27,107 nt of DNA from CAYVXE01 sp964455375 (GCA_964455375.1 CAYVXE010000057.1:1-27107); one strand, 5' to 3'; positions 13,181 to 21,456 are shown, counted from the stretch's first letter. Notes: generated from the sequence alone by a model not told the origin. Numbers and translations: made by a program.

Positions 13181-16135
13181 ATGTTTACACTCGCTTCACG
13201 TGCAAGAATGCGTATTTGCTCTTATGTGTTGTTGACTTTTCTGTTTTTCGCGACCGCATGGGCGGGAGAAGCGGAAGGGTCCAAATCAGGTAAGTCCAAC
13301 TCGCCGACCACCAACGACCTCTATGTAGGGAAAGTGGTCGGGCGCGTGGTAGACGGTGAAACCGGCGATCCGCTCGTCGGCGTGAACGTGTTTATTCAGG
13401 ACTCTATGATTGGCGCAGCCACGGACTTGGACGGTAACTTTAAGCTGGTCAAACTGCCCCCGGGAAAATATGCTGTAATAGTTTCAATGATCGGTTACAG
13501 CAAAATGGTAATCAATGATGTCAGGGTGAACGTTGATGATATTACCTCTCTGAACGTTTCACTGAAGCCGGAAATACTGGAAAGTGATGAAGTCATAGTG
13601 ACGGCAAAAATGTTGCACAATACAGAGTCGGCGTTGTTGAAACAGCGTCAGAAAGCTGTCTCTGTTAGCGACGCCATTAGTTCGGAGGAGTTTTCCCGAT
13701 CAGGCTTGGGCGATGCGGCAGAAGCCATGACGCATGTGACCGGTGTCACTGCAGTGGATGGAAAGTATATTTATGTTCGCGGATTGGGAGACCGCTACAG
13801 TTCAACCCAGTTAAACGGTGCGCAGGTCCCGAGTCCCGACCCGGAACGCAAAGCCGCCCAATTGGATATGTTTCCCACAGAGTTGTTGGAAAATATTGTG
13901 ACTGTGAAGACAGCTACACCTGATAAACCGGGAAATTTCACCGGTGGAATCGTCAATATCACCACTAAATCTTTTCCGGAAAGTTTTACGCTTTCTTTTT
14001 CATCTTCTTATGGTATGAATTCACAAACAGCATTTAAGAATTCTTTTCTGGATTACAAGGGAGGCGGTAAGGACTGGTTGGGGCATGATGATGGGACACG
14101 GGATGTTCCGGATTTGTTGCGCGATCCAAACGTTGAAATTCCGGATATAGGTTCCGCTTTTACAGATCCTGAGAAAGCGCAGCTTCTGGACGCGTTATCG
14201 AAGTCATTTAATCCGGTGATGGCGCCGAGTTCGAAAGAGGGTCCGGTAAACCAAAACTACGGATTTTCTTTTGGCAATCAATATTTACTTTTCGGCAGGC
14301 CGCTCGGTGTGGTAGGCAGTTTTACATACGGTCGCCATTTATCTTTTTATGACGATGGAACCTCCGCACGCTGGCAGCTCACCAGTAGTTCTGAGAACAC
14401 CGATGTGCTCACAAACAATTTTTTGTTCACCGATTCAAAGGGTAAAGATGCAGTAATGTGGGGTGGGCTGGCCAATTTCAGCTACAAATTCCGTGATAAC
14501 CATGAATTGGGACTGAACATCATGGTAAATCAGGGTGGTGAATCGGAGGCGCGGTTCCAGTCCGGTAGTTTTGTGAGAGACTTGTCCGAGGACGCTGTTT
14601 ATGAAACCCGTGTACTAAAGTACACAGAAAGGAAGCTACGGTCTTTGCAAGCCCGTGGAGAACATTATTTTCCGCGGCTGCATCGTACGCGTGTGGAGTG
14701 GAACGGCTCGATTATCAATTCGCAGCAAGACGAGCCCGATCTGCGTTATTTTACTGACAACTACGCGCCTTTGGTGAGAAATGCGGTTGTAGTGGACACC
14801 ATTTATGCAATCCGGCCATCGATTTACCCGGTCCCGACACGATACTTCCGCAATTTGGAAGAGCATAACAAAAACCTGAATATTGATGTCACCGTTCCCT
14901 TAAAGGTATGGACTGGCCGGGAAAGCAAACTGAAGTTTGGTGGTACTTATCTAAAAAAAGACCGCATATTCAGGGAGCGGCGTTTCGAATTTCGGCAGGA
15001 CGACATTCTTTATAACGGCGATAGTCAAAACTTTTTCTCTGCGGCAAATGCCGGTATTTTGGAGTCGCATAGCACGGACAGCTTCTTCCGCTTTGGCAAC
15101 TTCGTCCAGGACGCCACACAACTCTCAAGTAATTATGATGGCGATGAAAAAATTTCTGCAGCGTATACCATGCTCGATGTACCGGTTTTCACGAAACTAC
15201 GCCTCATCGGGGGCGTCCGGATGGAAAGCACCGATCTCAATGTCACTAGTCTCGATACCGCCAAAGCTGCAGGAAAACTCAATGAAACCGACTTGTTGCC
15301 GTCCGGGAATCTGGTTTATCGAGTGCACCCGAATATGAACATTCGATTGGCTTACGGCAAAACCTTAGCGCGTCCGACTTTGCGAGAAATGGCCCCGTAC
15401 GCATCCTTTAGTTTTGTGGGGGATTATATTTTTGTGGGAAATGCTAACCTGAGAAGAACACTGGTAAATAATTATGATATTCGATGGGAGTGGTTCAGTC
15501 AGCCGGGTGAGATTATTGGCGTGAGTGGTTTTTATAAGAATTTCAGTAATCCCATTGAGCGGGTTTTCAACCCAAAAGCAGCGCAGTCCAATCCCGAAAT
15601 TCAGTTTCGAAATGTGGATAATGCGACCGTTTATGGCGCGGAATTTGAGGTGCGCAAAAAACTGGACGTTATCAGTCCTGTTTTGCATAATTTTCAATTT
15701 GGCGGCAATTTCACCCTGGTGCATTCCGATGTGACCATTGCCGGGGATGAACTGGAACTGAAGCGCGCCTTTGACCCCAATGCGTCCAGTAAACGGCGAA
15801 TGATGGGGCAGTCTCCATACGCCTTAAACCTGGATCTGGCCTTTTCAAGCCCAACATCGAAAACCTCTGCAAATGTGCATTACACTATTTTTGGTTCTCG
15901 CCTGTCGGAAGTGGGAAATGGTGGTACACCTGACATTTTTGAACAGGCCCGCGGTATACTTGATTTTAACTTTTCGCAAAGAATATGGAAAGGCTTGAGG
16001 TTTAAGTTTGCTGCCAAAAATATGCTGGACAGCACCTACGAAAAGTCACATACATTCAAGGGGCAGACATTTCCGGTGTCGCGCTATCGGCTTGGCCGTA
16101 CCTATGTTTTCGGTACATCTTATGTCATCGAGTAA
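13181..16135 (+). CDS. TonB-dependent outer-membrane receptor with N-terminal carboxypeptidase-regulatory-like domain
   Basis: A 984-residue receptor that imports a ligand across the outer membrane using TonB energy. It begins with a signal sequence (ICSYVLLTFLFFATAWA), followed at about 50-135 by a CarboxypepD_reg-like beta-sandwich (GKVVGRVVDGETGDPLVGVN, GAATDLDGNFKLVKLPPGKY). The plug at about 150-265 has YVRGLGDRYSSTQLNGAQVP and DKPGNFTGGIVNITTKSFPE. The rest is a 22-strand-type barrel with long loops, ending RYRLGRTYVFGTSYVIE; the last residue is Glu rather than the usual aromatic. It is not accompanied by a SusD lipoprotein, so it is not a standard SusCD pair. GGAGG lies 8 bases before the ATG. 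The ligand is unknown; Pho-like control suggests a phosphorus-containing nutrient. Confidence 0.93.
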   Translation: MFTLASRARMRICSYVLLTFLFFATAWAGEAEGSKSGKSNSPTTNDLYVGKVVGRVVDGETGDPLVGVNVFIQDSMIGAATDLDGNFKLVKLPPGKYAVIVSMIGYSKMVINDVRVNVDDITSLNVSLKPEILESDEVIVTAKMLHNTESALLKQRQKAVSVSDAISSEEFSRSGLGDAAEAMTHVTGVTAVDGKYIYVRGLGDRYSSTQLNGAQVPSPDPERKAAQLDMFPTELLENIVTVKTATPDKPGNFTGGIVNITTKSFPESFTLSFSSSYGMNSQTAFKNSFLDYKGGGKDWLGHDDGTRDVPDLLRDPNVEIPDIGSAFTDPEKAQLLDALSKSFNPVMAPSSKEGPVNQNYGFSFGNQYLLFGRPLGVVGSFTYGRHLSFYDDGTSARWQLTSSSENTDVLTNNFLFTDSKGKDAVMWGGLANFSYKFRDNHELGLNIMVNQGGESEARFQSGSFVRDLSEDAVYETRVLKYTERKLRSLQARGEHYFPRLHRTRVEWNGSIINSQQDEPDLRYFTDNYAPLVRNAVVVDTIYAIRPSIYPVPTRYFRNLEEHNKNLNIDVTVPLKVWTGRESKLKFGGTYLKKDRIFRERRFEFRQDDILYNGDSQNFFSAANAGILESHSTDSFFRFGNFVQDATQLSSNYDGDEKISAAYTMLDVPVFTKLRLIGGVRMESTDLNVTSLDTAKAAGKLNETDLLPSGNLVYRVHPNMNIRLAYGKTLARPTLREMAPYASFSFVGDYIFVGNANLRRTLVNNYDIRWEWFSQPGEIIGVSGFYKNFSNPIERVFNPKAAQSNPEIQFRNVDNATVYGAEFEVRKKLDVISPVLHNFQFGGNFTLVHSDVTIAGDELELKRAFDPNASSKRRMMGQSPYALNLDLAFSSPTSKTSANVHYTIFGSRLSEVGNGGTPDIFEQARGILDFNFSQRIWKGLRFKFAAKNMLDSTYEKSHTFKGQTFPVSRYRLGRTYVFGTSYVIE

Positions 16136-16173
16136 CATCAATCAACTTAAAACCAAATTATTGGGAGGCTATC

Positions 16174-16671
16174 ATAAAAGGGTCAAGGCACATTGCAACG
16201 TTACTGTTTTGTTTGCTTATGCTGGTTGGGAGTGCCTGTCCGGCCGCAACTAAACTCACCACCGGTGTCTGTGCGAAGTTGTTCCTGTATTCAGACGACT
16301 GTTATCTCTCAGAGCACCTGGGTGATTCGGAATTTTGCAAAGTGTTTGACGATGACGGTTTCTTGCTGGCCTATGCTTTTGCAGTACCTGTTACAGTTCA
16401 TGGAAAGCAATTCGATCTTTTTGTGGGCGTGGATGAAAATGCGGTGGTCTCGGGGGGGTTGTTTGCGCATTCCCATTTGGCAGACGAGGAATTCTTGCGG
16501 CAATTCAAAGAAAAGGCCGCAAAAGACTCCTTCGACTTTGTTGAGAAGCCTGAAGATCTGATCTGTCTTCCCGCTAAAATTAAGCCCATGGCGAAACATA
16601 TCGGCGTATCGCGTTCCATCGCTCAAGCTGTTAAACAGGTATTGGAAAAGGCTGAGCAGTTAGGAAAATAG
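16174..16671 (+). CDS. small exported protein with FMN_bind-like C-terminal pattern; probable ATA start
   Basis: The frame has no ATG before the middle of the hydrophobic signal core. Starting at ATA 16174, five bases after GGGAGG (16163-16168), gives MKGSRHIATLLFCLLMLVGSAC, a textbook signal sequence with basic N-terminus; TTG at 16213 or ATG at 16219 would destroy it. I therefore place the start at the non-canonical ATA, giving 165 residues; an ATG-to-ATA change by mutation or sequencing error is the alternative. C22 could be lipidated, with an imperfect lipobox. The mature part (FDLFVGVDENAVVSGGLFAH, then a helix, then KHIGVSRSIAQAVKQVLEKA) loosely follows the FMN_bind domain of RnfG/NqrC but lacks the SGAT-type flavinylation site. 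It lies 38 bases after the receptor gene and belongs to the same operon. Confidence 0.65.
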   Translation: MKGSRHIATLLFCLLMLVGSACPAATKLTTGVCAKLFLYSDDCYLSEHLGDSEFCKVFDDDGFLLAYAFAVPVTVHGKQFDLFVGVDENAVVSGGLFAHSHLADEEFLRQFKEKAAKDSFDFVEKPEDLICLPAKIKPMAKHIGVSRSIAQAVKQVLEKAEQLGK

Positions 16672-16814
16672 AATGTCTTGTTGAAGTTGCTTTTGTGTGC
16701 TTTTGATAAATGCGCATCATGGCATTTTATACACTTTCAGTGACCTGAATAGCCTGGTTAGAAAGTTATAGGTAGGTTCGAAGGAAACTGATCTAATAAA
16801 GTTGACCATAAACG

Positions 16815-16843
16815 AAAGGAGGGTGATGTCAAGTCAAAAATAA
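16815..16843 (+). other. strong Shine-Dalgarno followed by a 5-codon mini-ORF (MSSQK)
   Basis: GAAAGGAGGGTG directly precedes ATG TCA AGT CAA AAA TAA at 16826-16843, 80 bases before the beta-helix gene. It may be a leader peptide or ribosome stand-by site for that gene, or the last trace of a lost gene. The remaining 250-bp gap shows no other feature. Confidence 0.3.
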
Positions 16844-16922
16844 AGTCGTTCTCTGTTGAAAAACCATCTTCGTTAAATAATGCGTGTTGTTTGATTTTGA
16901 ATCCTTATGAACAGGAGGGAAA

Positions 16923-18590
16923 ATGTTTAAGAAATTAGGAGTTTTGTTGTTACTGTTACTGTTGTTGCCGGTAGTTGTTTTCTCGCAAACAGTCGTGGAC
17001 GTATTTGACAGCGATATAGCGCCGGGCTCCAATGTTGTTTGGACGAGTGACAATGTTTATGTTTTGAATGGCTTTGTGTTTGTGGATACGCTGGCGACGT
17101 TGACGATTGAGCCCGGAACGGTGATTAAAGGCAAACCTGGCCAGGGCGAGAATGCCAGTGCGTTGATCGTGACGCGTGGAGCGAAGATTTATGCGAACGG
17201 GACGCCGACGCAGCCGATCATATTCACGGCGGAAGCGGATGATGTGAACGATCCGAACGACCTGCCTTTGGAGGCTCGTGGATTATGGGGCGGTGTGATT
17301 CTTCTGGGTCGAGCGCGTTTGAATTCGACGCCCGGAGTGACAGCTATTGAAGGGATTCCGACGACGGAACCGCGTGGTTTGTATGGTGGTGATGACGATG
17401 AGGACAGTTCCGGCCTTATGCGTTATGTTTCCATCCGTCACGGGGGCACCGACATTGGTGCGGGTAACGAGATAAACGGCTTGACGTTTGGAGCCGTAGG
17501 TAACGGCACATTGGTTGAGTTTATCGAGGTGTTCAGCAACAACGACGACGGTTATGAGTTTTTTGGTGGCAAACCGCGGACGCGTTATTTAGTGAGTGCG
17601 TTCAACCGTGATGATGCGTTTGACTACGATGAAGGGTTTCGTGGCCGAGGACAGTTTTGGTTTGCGATTCAGGCACCTGATGTGGGTAACCGTGGCGGTG
17701 AACACGATGGAGGCACGGACCCTGAAGATGGTCAACCGTTTGCGATCCCTTATATTTACAATGCGACGTACATCGGCTCCGGTGCGACGTCGAGTAATGT
17801 GGACAACGATGTGACGTTGAAGCTTCGCGACAATGCGGGTGGCAAGTATTTCAACAGCATCTTCACGGATTTTGTAGGAGCGGGTGTTGACATCGAGGAT
17901 TTGGCCAGTGGTGAGGATAGCCGTGCGCGATTGGCGGCCGGTGATTTGGTGCTGTCGAATAATATCTGGTGGGATTTTGGTGCGGGGAATACCCTTGACG
18001 CGATCATTCCACAGGATTTTGTGCGTACGTCAGCGAGTTTTTCGGATAACCAGGTAGTCGATCCCCAGTTGGGTGGCATTAGCCGGAGCGCCGATGGTGG
18101 ATTGGATCCGCGTCCTGTGTTGGGTAGTCCTGCGTTGAGTGGCGCTGTATCCATACCCGCCGGCGATGACTTCTTTGTCCAAACCGATTACCTCGGCGCT
18201 TTTGGTGAAACCAATTGGGCTGCAGACTGGACTTTTCTCTCTGAAGTTGGTGTTTTGACGTCCAGCGGTGGCGGCACTCCCATCGTCACATCTGTAGAAG
18301 AGAAGCAGGTTTCAGCAGTGCAGCCGGAGGATTTCAGTCTGAGCCAGAATTACCCGAATCCGTTTAATCCGACGACCACCATTAATTATACCATCAAAAA
18401 TACCGTGCATGTTAAAATCAATATTTACAACTTACTAGGTCAAAAAGTCGCAACCCTGATCGATGGTGTGCGTCCGGCAGGGAATTACAGCGTCACCTTG
18501 GATGCCTCCGACCTGTCCAGCGGATTGTATGTGTACCGTTTGGAAGCCGGTGCCACGGTTGTAACCAGAAAAATGACCTTGCTTAAATAA
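16923..18590 (+). CDS. secreted beta-helix-like protein with T9SS-type sorting domain
   Basis: A 555-residue surface or extracellular protein. Signal peptide MFKKLGVLLLLLLLLPVVVFSQ; residues about 25-420 are repetitive and Gly/Asn/Asp-rich with rungs such as LTIEPGTVIKG, ARGLWGGVILLGRARL, MRYVSIRHGGTDIG, LTFGAVGNGTLVEFIEVFSNNDD and YLVSAFNRDDAFDYDEGF, as in right-handed parallel beta-helices; acidic clusters (GGDDDEDSSG) could bind calcium. Residues 468-555 are the sorting domain (NYPNPFNPTTTI, INIYNLLGQKVATL, SGLYVYRL, terminal TLLK). AGGAGG lies a few bases before the ATG. It ends the operon before a strong terminator. Pairing with the TonB receptor suggests it captures or processes the ligand, but no catalytic residues are evident. 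Its G-ending codon use (GCG, ACG, TTG) differs from its AT-richer neighbours. Confidence 0.85.
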   Translation: MFKKLGVLLLLLLLLPVVVFSQTVVDVFDSDIAPGSNVVWTSDNVYVLNGFVFVDTLATLTIEPGTVIKGKPGQGENASALIVTRGAKIYANGTPTQPIIFTAEADDVNDPNDLPLEARGLWGGVILLGRARLNSTPGVTAIEGIPTTEPRGLYGGDDDEDSSGLMRYVSIRHGGTDIGAGNEINGLTFGAVGNGTLVEFIEVFSNNDDGYEFFGGKPRTRYLVSAFNRDDAFDYDEGFRGRGQFWFAIQAPDVGNRGGEHDGGTDPEDGQPFAIPYIYNATYIGSGATSSNVDNDVTLKLRDNAGGKYFNSIFTDFVGAGVDIEDLASGEDSRARLAAGDLVLSNNIWWDFGAGNTLDAIIPQDFVRTSASFSDNQVVDPQLGGISRSADGGLDPRPVLGSPALSGAVSIPAGDDFFVQTDYLGAFGETNWAADWTFLSEVGVLTSSGGGTPIVTSVEEKQVSAVQPEDFSLSQNYPNPFNPTTTINYTIKNTVHVKINIYNLLGQKVATLIDGVRPAGNYSVTLDASDLSSGLYVYRLEAGATVVTRKMTLLK

Positions 18591-18639
18591 TACCGGAGCA
18601 GGATACAGGATTCCTACCCATCACTTATACCTTCCAGCG

Positions 18640-18680
18640 GAAGCCAGGCATTCTTTACAAAATGTCTGGCTTCTTTTATT
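18640..18680 (+). terminator. intrinsic terminator of the receptor / beta-helix operon
   Basis: Arms GAAGCCAGGCATT (18640-18652) and AATGTCTGGCTTC (18661-18673) pair over 13 positions with one G-T wobble, loop of 8, followed by TTTTATTT. It stands 50 bases after the beta-helix stop codon. Confidence 0.92.
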
Positions 18681-18781
18681 TCAACCGGAATTTGAATGGT
18701 ACGTAAGATAACCTTTCTCACATTCTACATCGTCTTTCCTGACCCATCCTATTCTCTTCATTCTCTTATTTTTCTGTCGCA

Positions 18782-18821
18782 ATTTAACAGTATTTTTACA
18801 TACTCTTAATGCATTTGTAAC
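18782..18821 (+). promoter_or_regulatory. Pho-box-like array C upstream of truncated tonB
   Basis: ATTTAAC (18782), TTTTTAC (18793), TCTTAAT (18804) and TTGTAAC (18815) begin exactly 11 bases apart. The last two copy the TCTTAA(G/T)-N4-NTGTAAC core of arrays A and B. A -10 candidate TATACT lies at 18832-18837, eleven bases after the last element, followed by about 50 bases of leader with GAAGGAG before the ATG at 18891. Confidence 0.7.
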
Positions 18822-18890
18822 ACGGTTTGATTATACTTGCCTTGCAAATAAGAAGAAACATCTTCAACAAAATATTGAAGGAGTAAAATA

Positions 18891-19307
18891 ATGGTTAGAA
18901 AAAATAATTTCGCTTCGGTAATTCCGCCTGATGTCAATAAAATCCGTGACGAGTCATACCAGCTCTGGAGCGATGAGGTTCAGCGTGCACGACGGAAGAA
19001 AAGCACGGAAGTCGATTTAAGGCACTCTTATGTCAAACGCCTGGAAATCGGGTTCATTATGACACTTGTTCTTCTGATATTTGCATTTCAGTTGGCCAGT
19101 CGTTTTGAAATAAAGCCCAATAAAATATCGGATGTTAATCTGGTCATTGAGGCAGAAGACATTCCAGCCACCGAGCAGTTCCGCAAGCCACCGCCACCGC
19201 GCCCAAGTTTGCCGGTGCCATCGGAGTCCGAGGATGTCTCGAAAAATTTAACGATTGAATTTGTAAGGTCAACCTTGTTCGTGATATTCGATTTTTCAAA
19301 TATGTAA
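18891..19307 (+). pseudogene. truncated tonB-type energy transducer (C-terminal domain missing)
   Basis: The 138-residue product has the cytoplasmic N-terminus, one membrane helix (about 53-69, IGFIMTLVLLIFAFQLA), a periplasmic start with VNLVIEAEDIP and the proline segment KPPPPRPSLPVPSESED typical of TonB proteins in FCB-group bacteria. After residue 124 (position about 19263) the expected acidic/proline spacer and the roughly 80-residue TonB_C domain are absent; instead comes a short unrelated hydrophobic tail and a stop at 19305. Without TonB_C it cannot contact receptor TonB boxes. Its promoter (array C) and ribosome binding site are intact, so the loss looks recent, or the stub is kept for another reason. 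Confidence 0.75.
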
Positions 19308-19323
19308 ACTTTTTCTTGCAATT

Positions 19324-19610
19324 ATGATAAAAAATTATAACTCTACGATAGTTGTTTTGCCCGATTTTTTGATTGTCAGGGCTGCCAAACGTGGTACAAC
19401 ATCGTCGTATGATTATTGAAACAGTATCCACAGATATTTCTGCCGCAGCGTAAAGAGCCTTTCTTTTTTAGTTTCAAAGATCGTCTACTGCAGCTCGCCA
19501 GTCCGGATAAGTTCAATGGCGTCGTTTCGGATTTTCACCAGTATCAAGCGTTTTTCCGGGATGCGAAGGCGGGGCAATTGATTGGAGAAGCTTTACTATC
19601 ATATCTATAA
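19324..19610 (+). pseudogene. sulfotransferase pseudogene (N-terminal part, frameshifted)
   Basis: From ATG 19324 the frame reads MIKNYNSTIVVLPDFLIVRA then AKRGTTSSYDY and hits TGA at 19417. Shifting by one base at TTG 19416 continues LKQYPQIFLPQRKEPFFFSF, then VVSDFHQYQAFFRDAKAGQLIGEALLSYL. Together these match the opening of PAPS-dependent sulfotransferases: strand, 5'-phosphosulfate loop (G-A-x-K-x-G-T-T, here with the first Gly changed to Arg), HPQI, KEPHFF, and GEASPSYL. A single-base deletion explains the shift. The remaining two thirds of the gene are not recognisable in 19611-19945. Confidence 0.75.
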
Positions 19611-19945
19611 CGATTATTGCCGTCAGCAAGGAAATTTGTGGCAAAAATTACCAGCGGCTCAAAATCATCATCCTGTGGCGTCACCCCTGTGAAATAGTGT
19701 GGTTGCAGTATATGCACTTCACAATACAGCTATGTGAAGATGGGCCGTCGAAGCGGCTGTAAAACCAGTGACGATTCTAAAAATAAAATAATTGGAATAT
19801 TTTTTATGATTTAGTCTGTTTTTGGAAGTATTGTCGCCATGTGAAATTATTCGTTGCAGAACAACTAAAAAATCAGTATACTTTTTTTTCTCATAAGTTT
19901 ATATGTATGCTTGATATATTTACCATTTAACAGGAAGGGAGGAAA
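19611..19945. other. intergenic DNA after the sulfotransferase remnant
   Basis: A short continuation in another frame (YHIYNDYCRQQGNLWQKL, 19603-19660) may be more of the decayed sulfotransferase. Downstream is AT-rich sequence leading into the ribosome binding site (AAGGGAGGAAA) of the membrane protein gene. No other feature seen. Confidence 0.4.
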
Positions 19946-21175
19946 ATGGCACTATCTAGCACTTTAAATGTCACCGCTCCACCAAAACGTTATGAACTGA
20001 ATTGGATTGTCAGCAAACGGGCGGATTTGCTCTGGTTTATCGGCGGAGCCCTCGGTGGCTATTTTTTGTTTTTTCTGCACTCCGGTTTACATCTCGATAT
20101 GCTAACCGTGTGGTTTTTTTGGGTCGTTTTTATTGACACACCCCATTTCTTTGGAACGTACTCAAGAACCTACTTTGACAAAGAGGAGTGGAATCATCGG
20201 AAAAAACTGTACATTGGCAGTCTGGCGTGGTTATTAGTGGGACCGACCATGATTTTCCTCTCTTATTTGCTTTTCAAAGCGAACATAATGTCTTACCGGG
20301 TTCCATTCATTGTTTTTATCGTCTTTTTTAATCTGTGGGCGTACTGGCATGTGGTGCGTCAGCATTACGGAATTATGTCTCTGTACAAACGTAAAAATGG
20401 TGATTTTTCATTTTTTGACAGACGGTTGGATCAGGCGATACTTTATGTCGGTTTGATAGCGCCTTTTGTTTCTTTCGTTTTCAGACATCCTGATGCGAGA
20501 ACAATTTTGGGGTTGCATGGTCTTGTTCCGGCGTTGCCTTCAACGACCTTTCTCGGTTTGTTCGGTTGGTCTTATTGGAGCCAGCTAACCTGGGAACAGG
20601 GTATTCTTGTTCTGTCGATCATTGCGGTGTCGAGTGTTTCCCTTGTCTTTTTATTCAGGCAGGTTCAGTTGCTGTCTCAGAATAAACCAATCAATCTGCC
20701 AAAACTGATTTTTCTCATGGCACTGCTGCCGCTCTATATGTATATTTGTTACAGCCCCGCGGCACTGACCGCGCCGCTTATTGCTTTTTCCGCTTTTGTA
20801 ACGGTTTACCATGATATTCAATATATTGCCATCGTTTGGTTTTATAATAAGAATAAGTATCATGGTGCAGGGGCCACCAAAGAAAAATATGGGCTCGCAG
20901 TCAAGGTAAGCAAAAATTTCTTTACCTTTATTCTTTGTGGTGTTTCCATGGCCGCAATTTTTCGCTTGTTTGGTTGCTCATTGCAAATTCATCCGGGATG
21001 TGGTGTTCTTGTGATGACCAGTAAATATGTGCTTTTCCCGACCTTTACAACGAAGGAATTACTCACTGGCTTCTTGCTTGGTTTTTCCCTGCACCATTAT
21101 TTTGTCGATCAGTTTATCTGGCGGCCAAGTAAAGACAAGCAGTTGCGAAAGGATTTACATTTGAAAAACGCGTAA
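19946..21175 (+). CDS. polytopic membrane protein with conserved-looking histidine motifs, function unknown
   Basis: A 409-residue protein with about nine or ten hydrophobic segments (for example 30-48, 53-66, 90-110, 119-134, 164-180, 219-237, 252-270, 273-300, 325-343, 372-385). Histidines lie at or near membrane ends in charged, polar-looking motifs: FIDTPHFFGTY (D64, H67), YWHVVRQHYG (H135, H140), VYHDIQYI (H289) and LHHYFVDQFIW (H383, H384, D388). This arrangement resembles integral-membrane metal enzymes such as Brp/Blh carotene dioxygenases or desaturase-like proteins, but the spacing matches none I can name. GGGAGG precedes the ATG. It is isolated between a decayed region and a convergent terminator. 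A metal-binding membrane enzyme is inference only. Confidence 0.85.
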   Translation: MALSSTLNVTAPPKRYELNWIVSKRADLLWFIGGALGGYFLFFLHSGLHLDMLTVWFFWVVFIDTPHFFGTYSRTYFDKEEWNHRKKLYIGSLAWLLVGPTMIFLSYLLFKANIMSYRVPFIVFIVFFNLWAYWHVVRQHYGIMSLYKRKNGDFSFFDRRLDQAILYVGLIAPFVSFVFRHPDARTILGLHGLVPALPSTTFLGLFGWSYWSQLTWEQGILVLSIIAVSSVSLVFLFRQVQLLSQNKPINLPKLIFLMALLPLYMYICYSPAALTAPLIAFSAFVTVYHDIQYIAIVWFYNKNKYHGAGATKEKYGLAVKVSKNFFTFILCGVSMAAIFRLFGCSLQIHPGCGVLVMTSKYVLFPTFTTKELLTGFLLGFSLHHYFVDQFIWRPSKDKQLRKDLHLKNA

Positions 21176-21347
21176 TGTGGAGAAGCTGTCTAAACAAATA
21201 TCTCAATATAGAAACCGGACACCTGAAGAATAAATCTCAAATTTCAGAGTCCTGTCGTTTGAAATTTTCGGGTTTAAGAGATAAATTGTTTTTTCAGAAT
21301 TCGGTTTTTCTGAGTTTTGTAATGTAAAAAAGTCCAATGGTTTTATT

Positions 21348-21390
21348 AAGCCTTTTATGAAGCTTATTGCTTTGTGAAAGGCTTTTTTGT
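21348..21390. terminator. terminator between convergent genes
   Basis: Arms AAGCCTTT (21348-21355) and AAAGGCTT (21377-21384) enclose a 21-base loop that can pair further, followed on the plus strand by a T-run and on the minus strand by AATAAAACC and, later, TTTTTT. It lies between the membrane protein gene (plus) and the GWxTD-associated gene (minus). Confidence 0.65.
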
Positions 21391-21456
21391 TTATTGAAAA
21401 ACTCAGAACTTCCTTGCCGTTTGCAATTAGAGTTTGACCAAAAAGGAATTAACAGA

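Noticed and set aside
13181..16135. SusC-type polysaccharide receptor
   Set aside because: No SusD lipoprotein or glycoside hydrolase nearby and the plug sequence is of a different receptor type.
16680..16715. TGCTTTTG repeats as a fourth Pho-box array
   Set aside because: The period is 10 bases, only two units occur, and the core does not match TNTTAA/TGTAAC.
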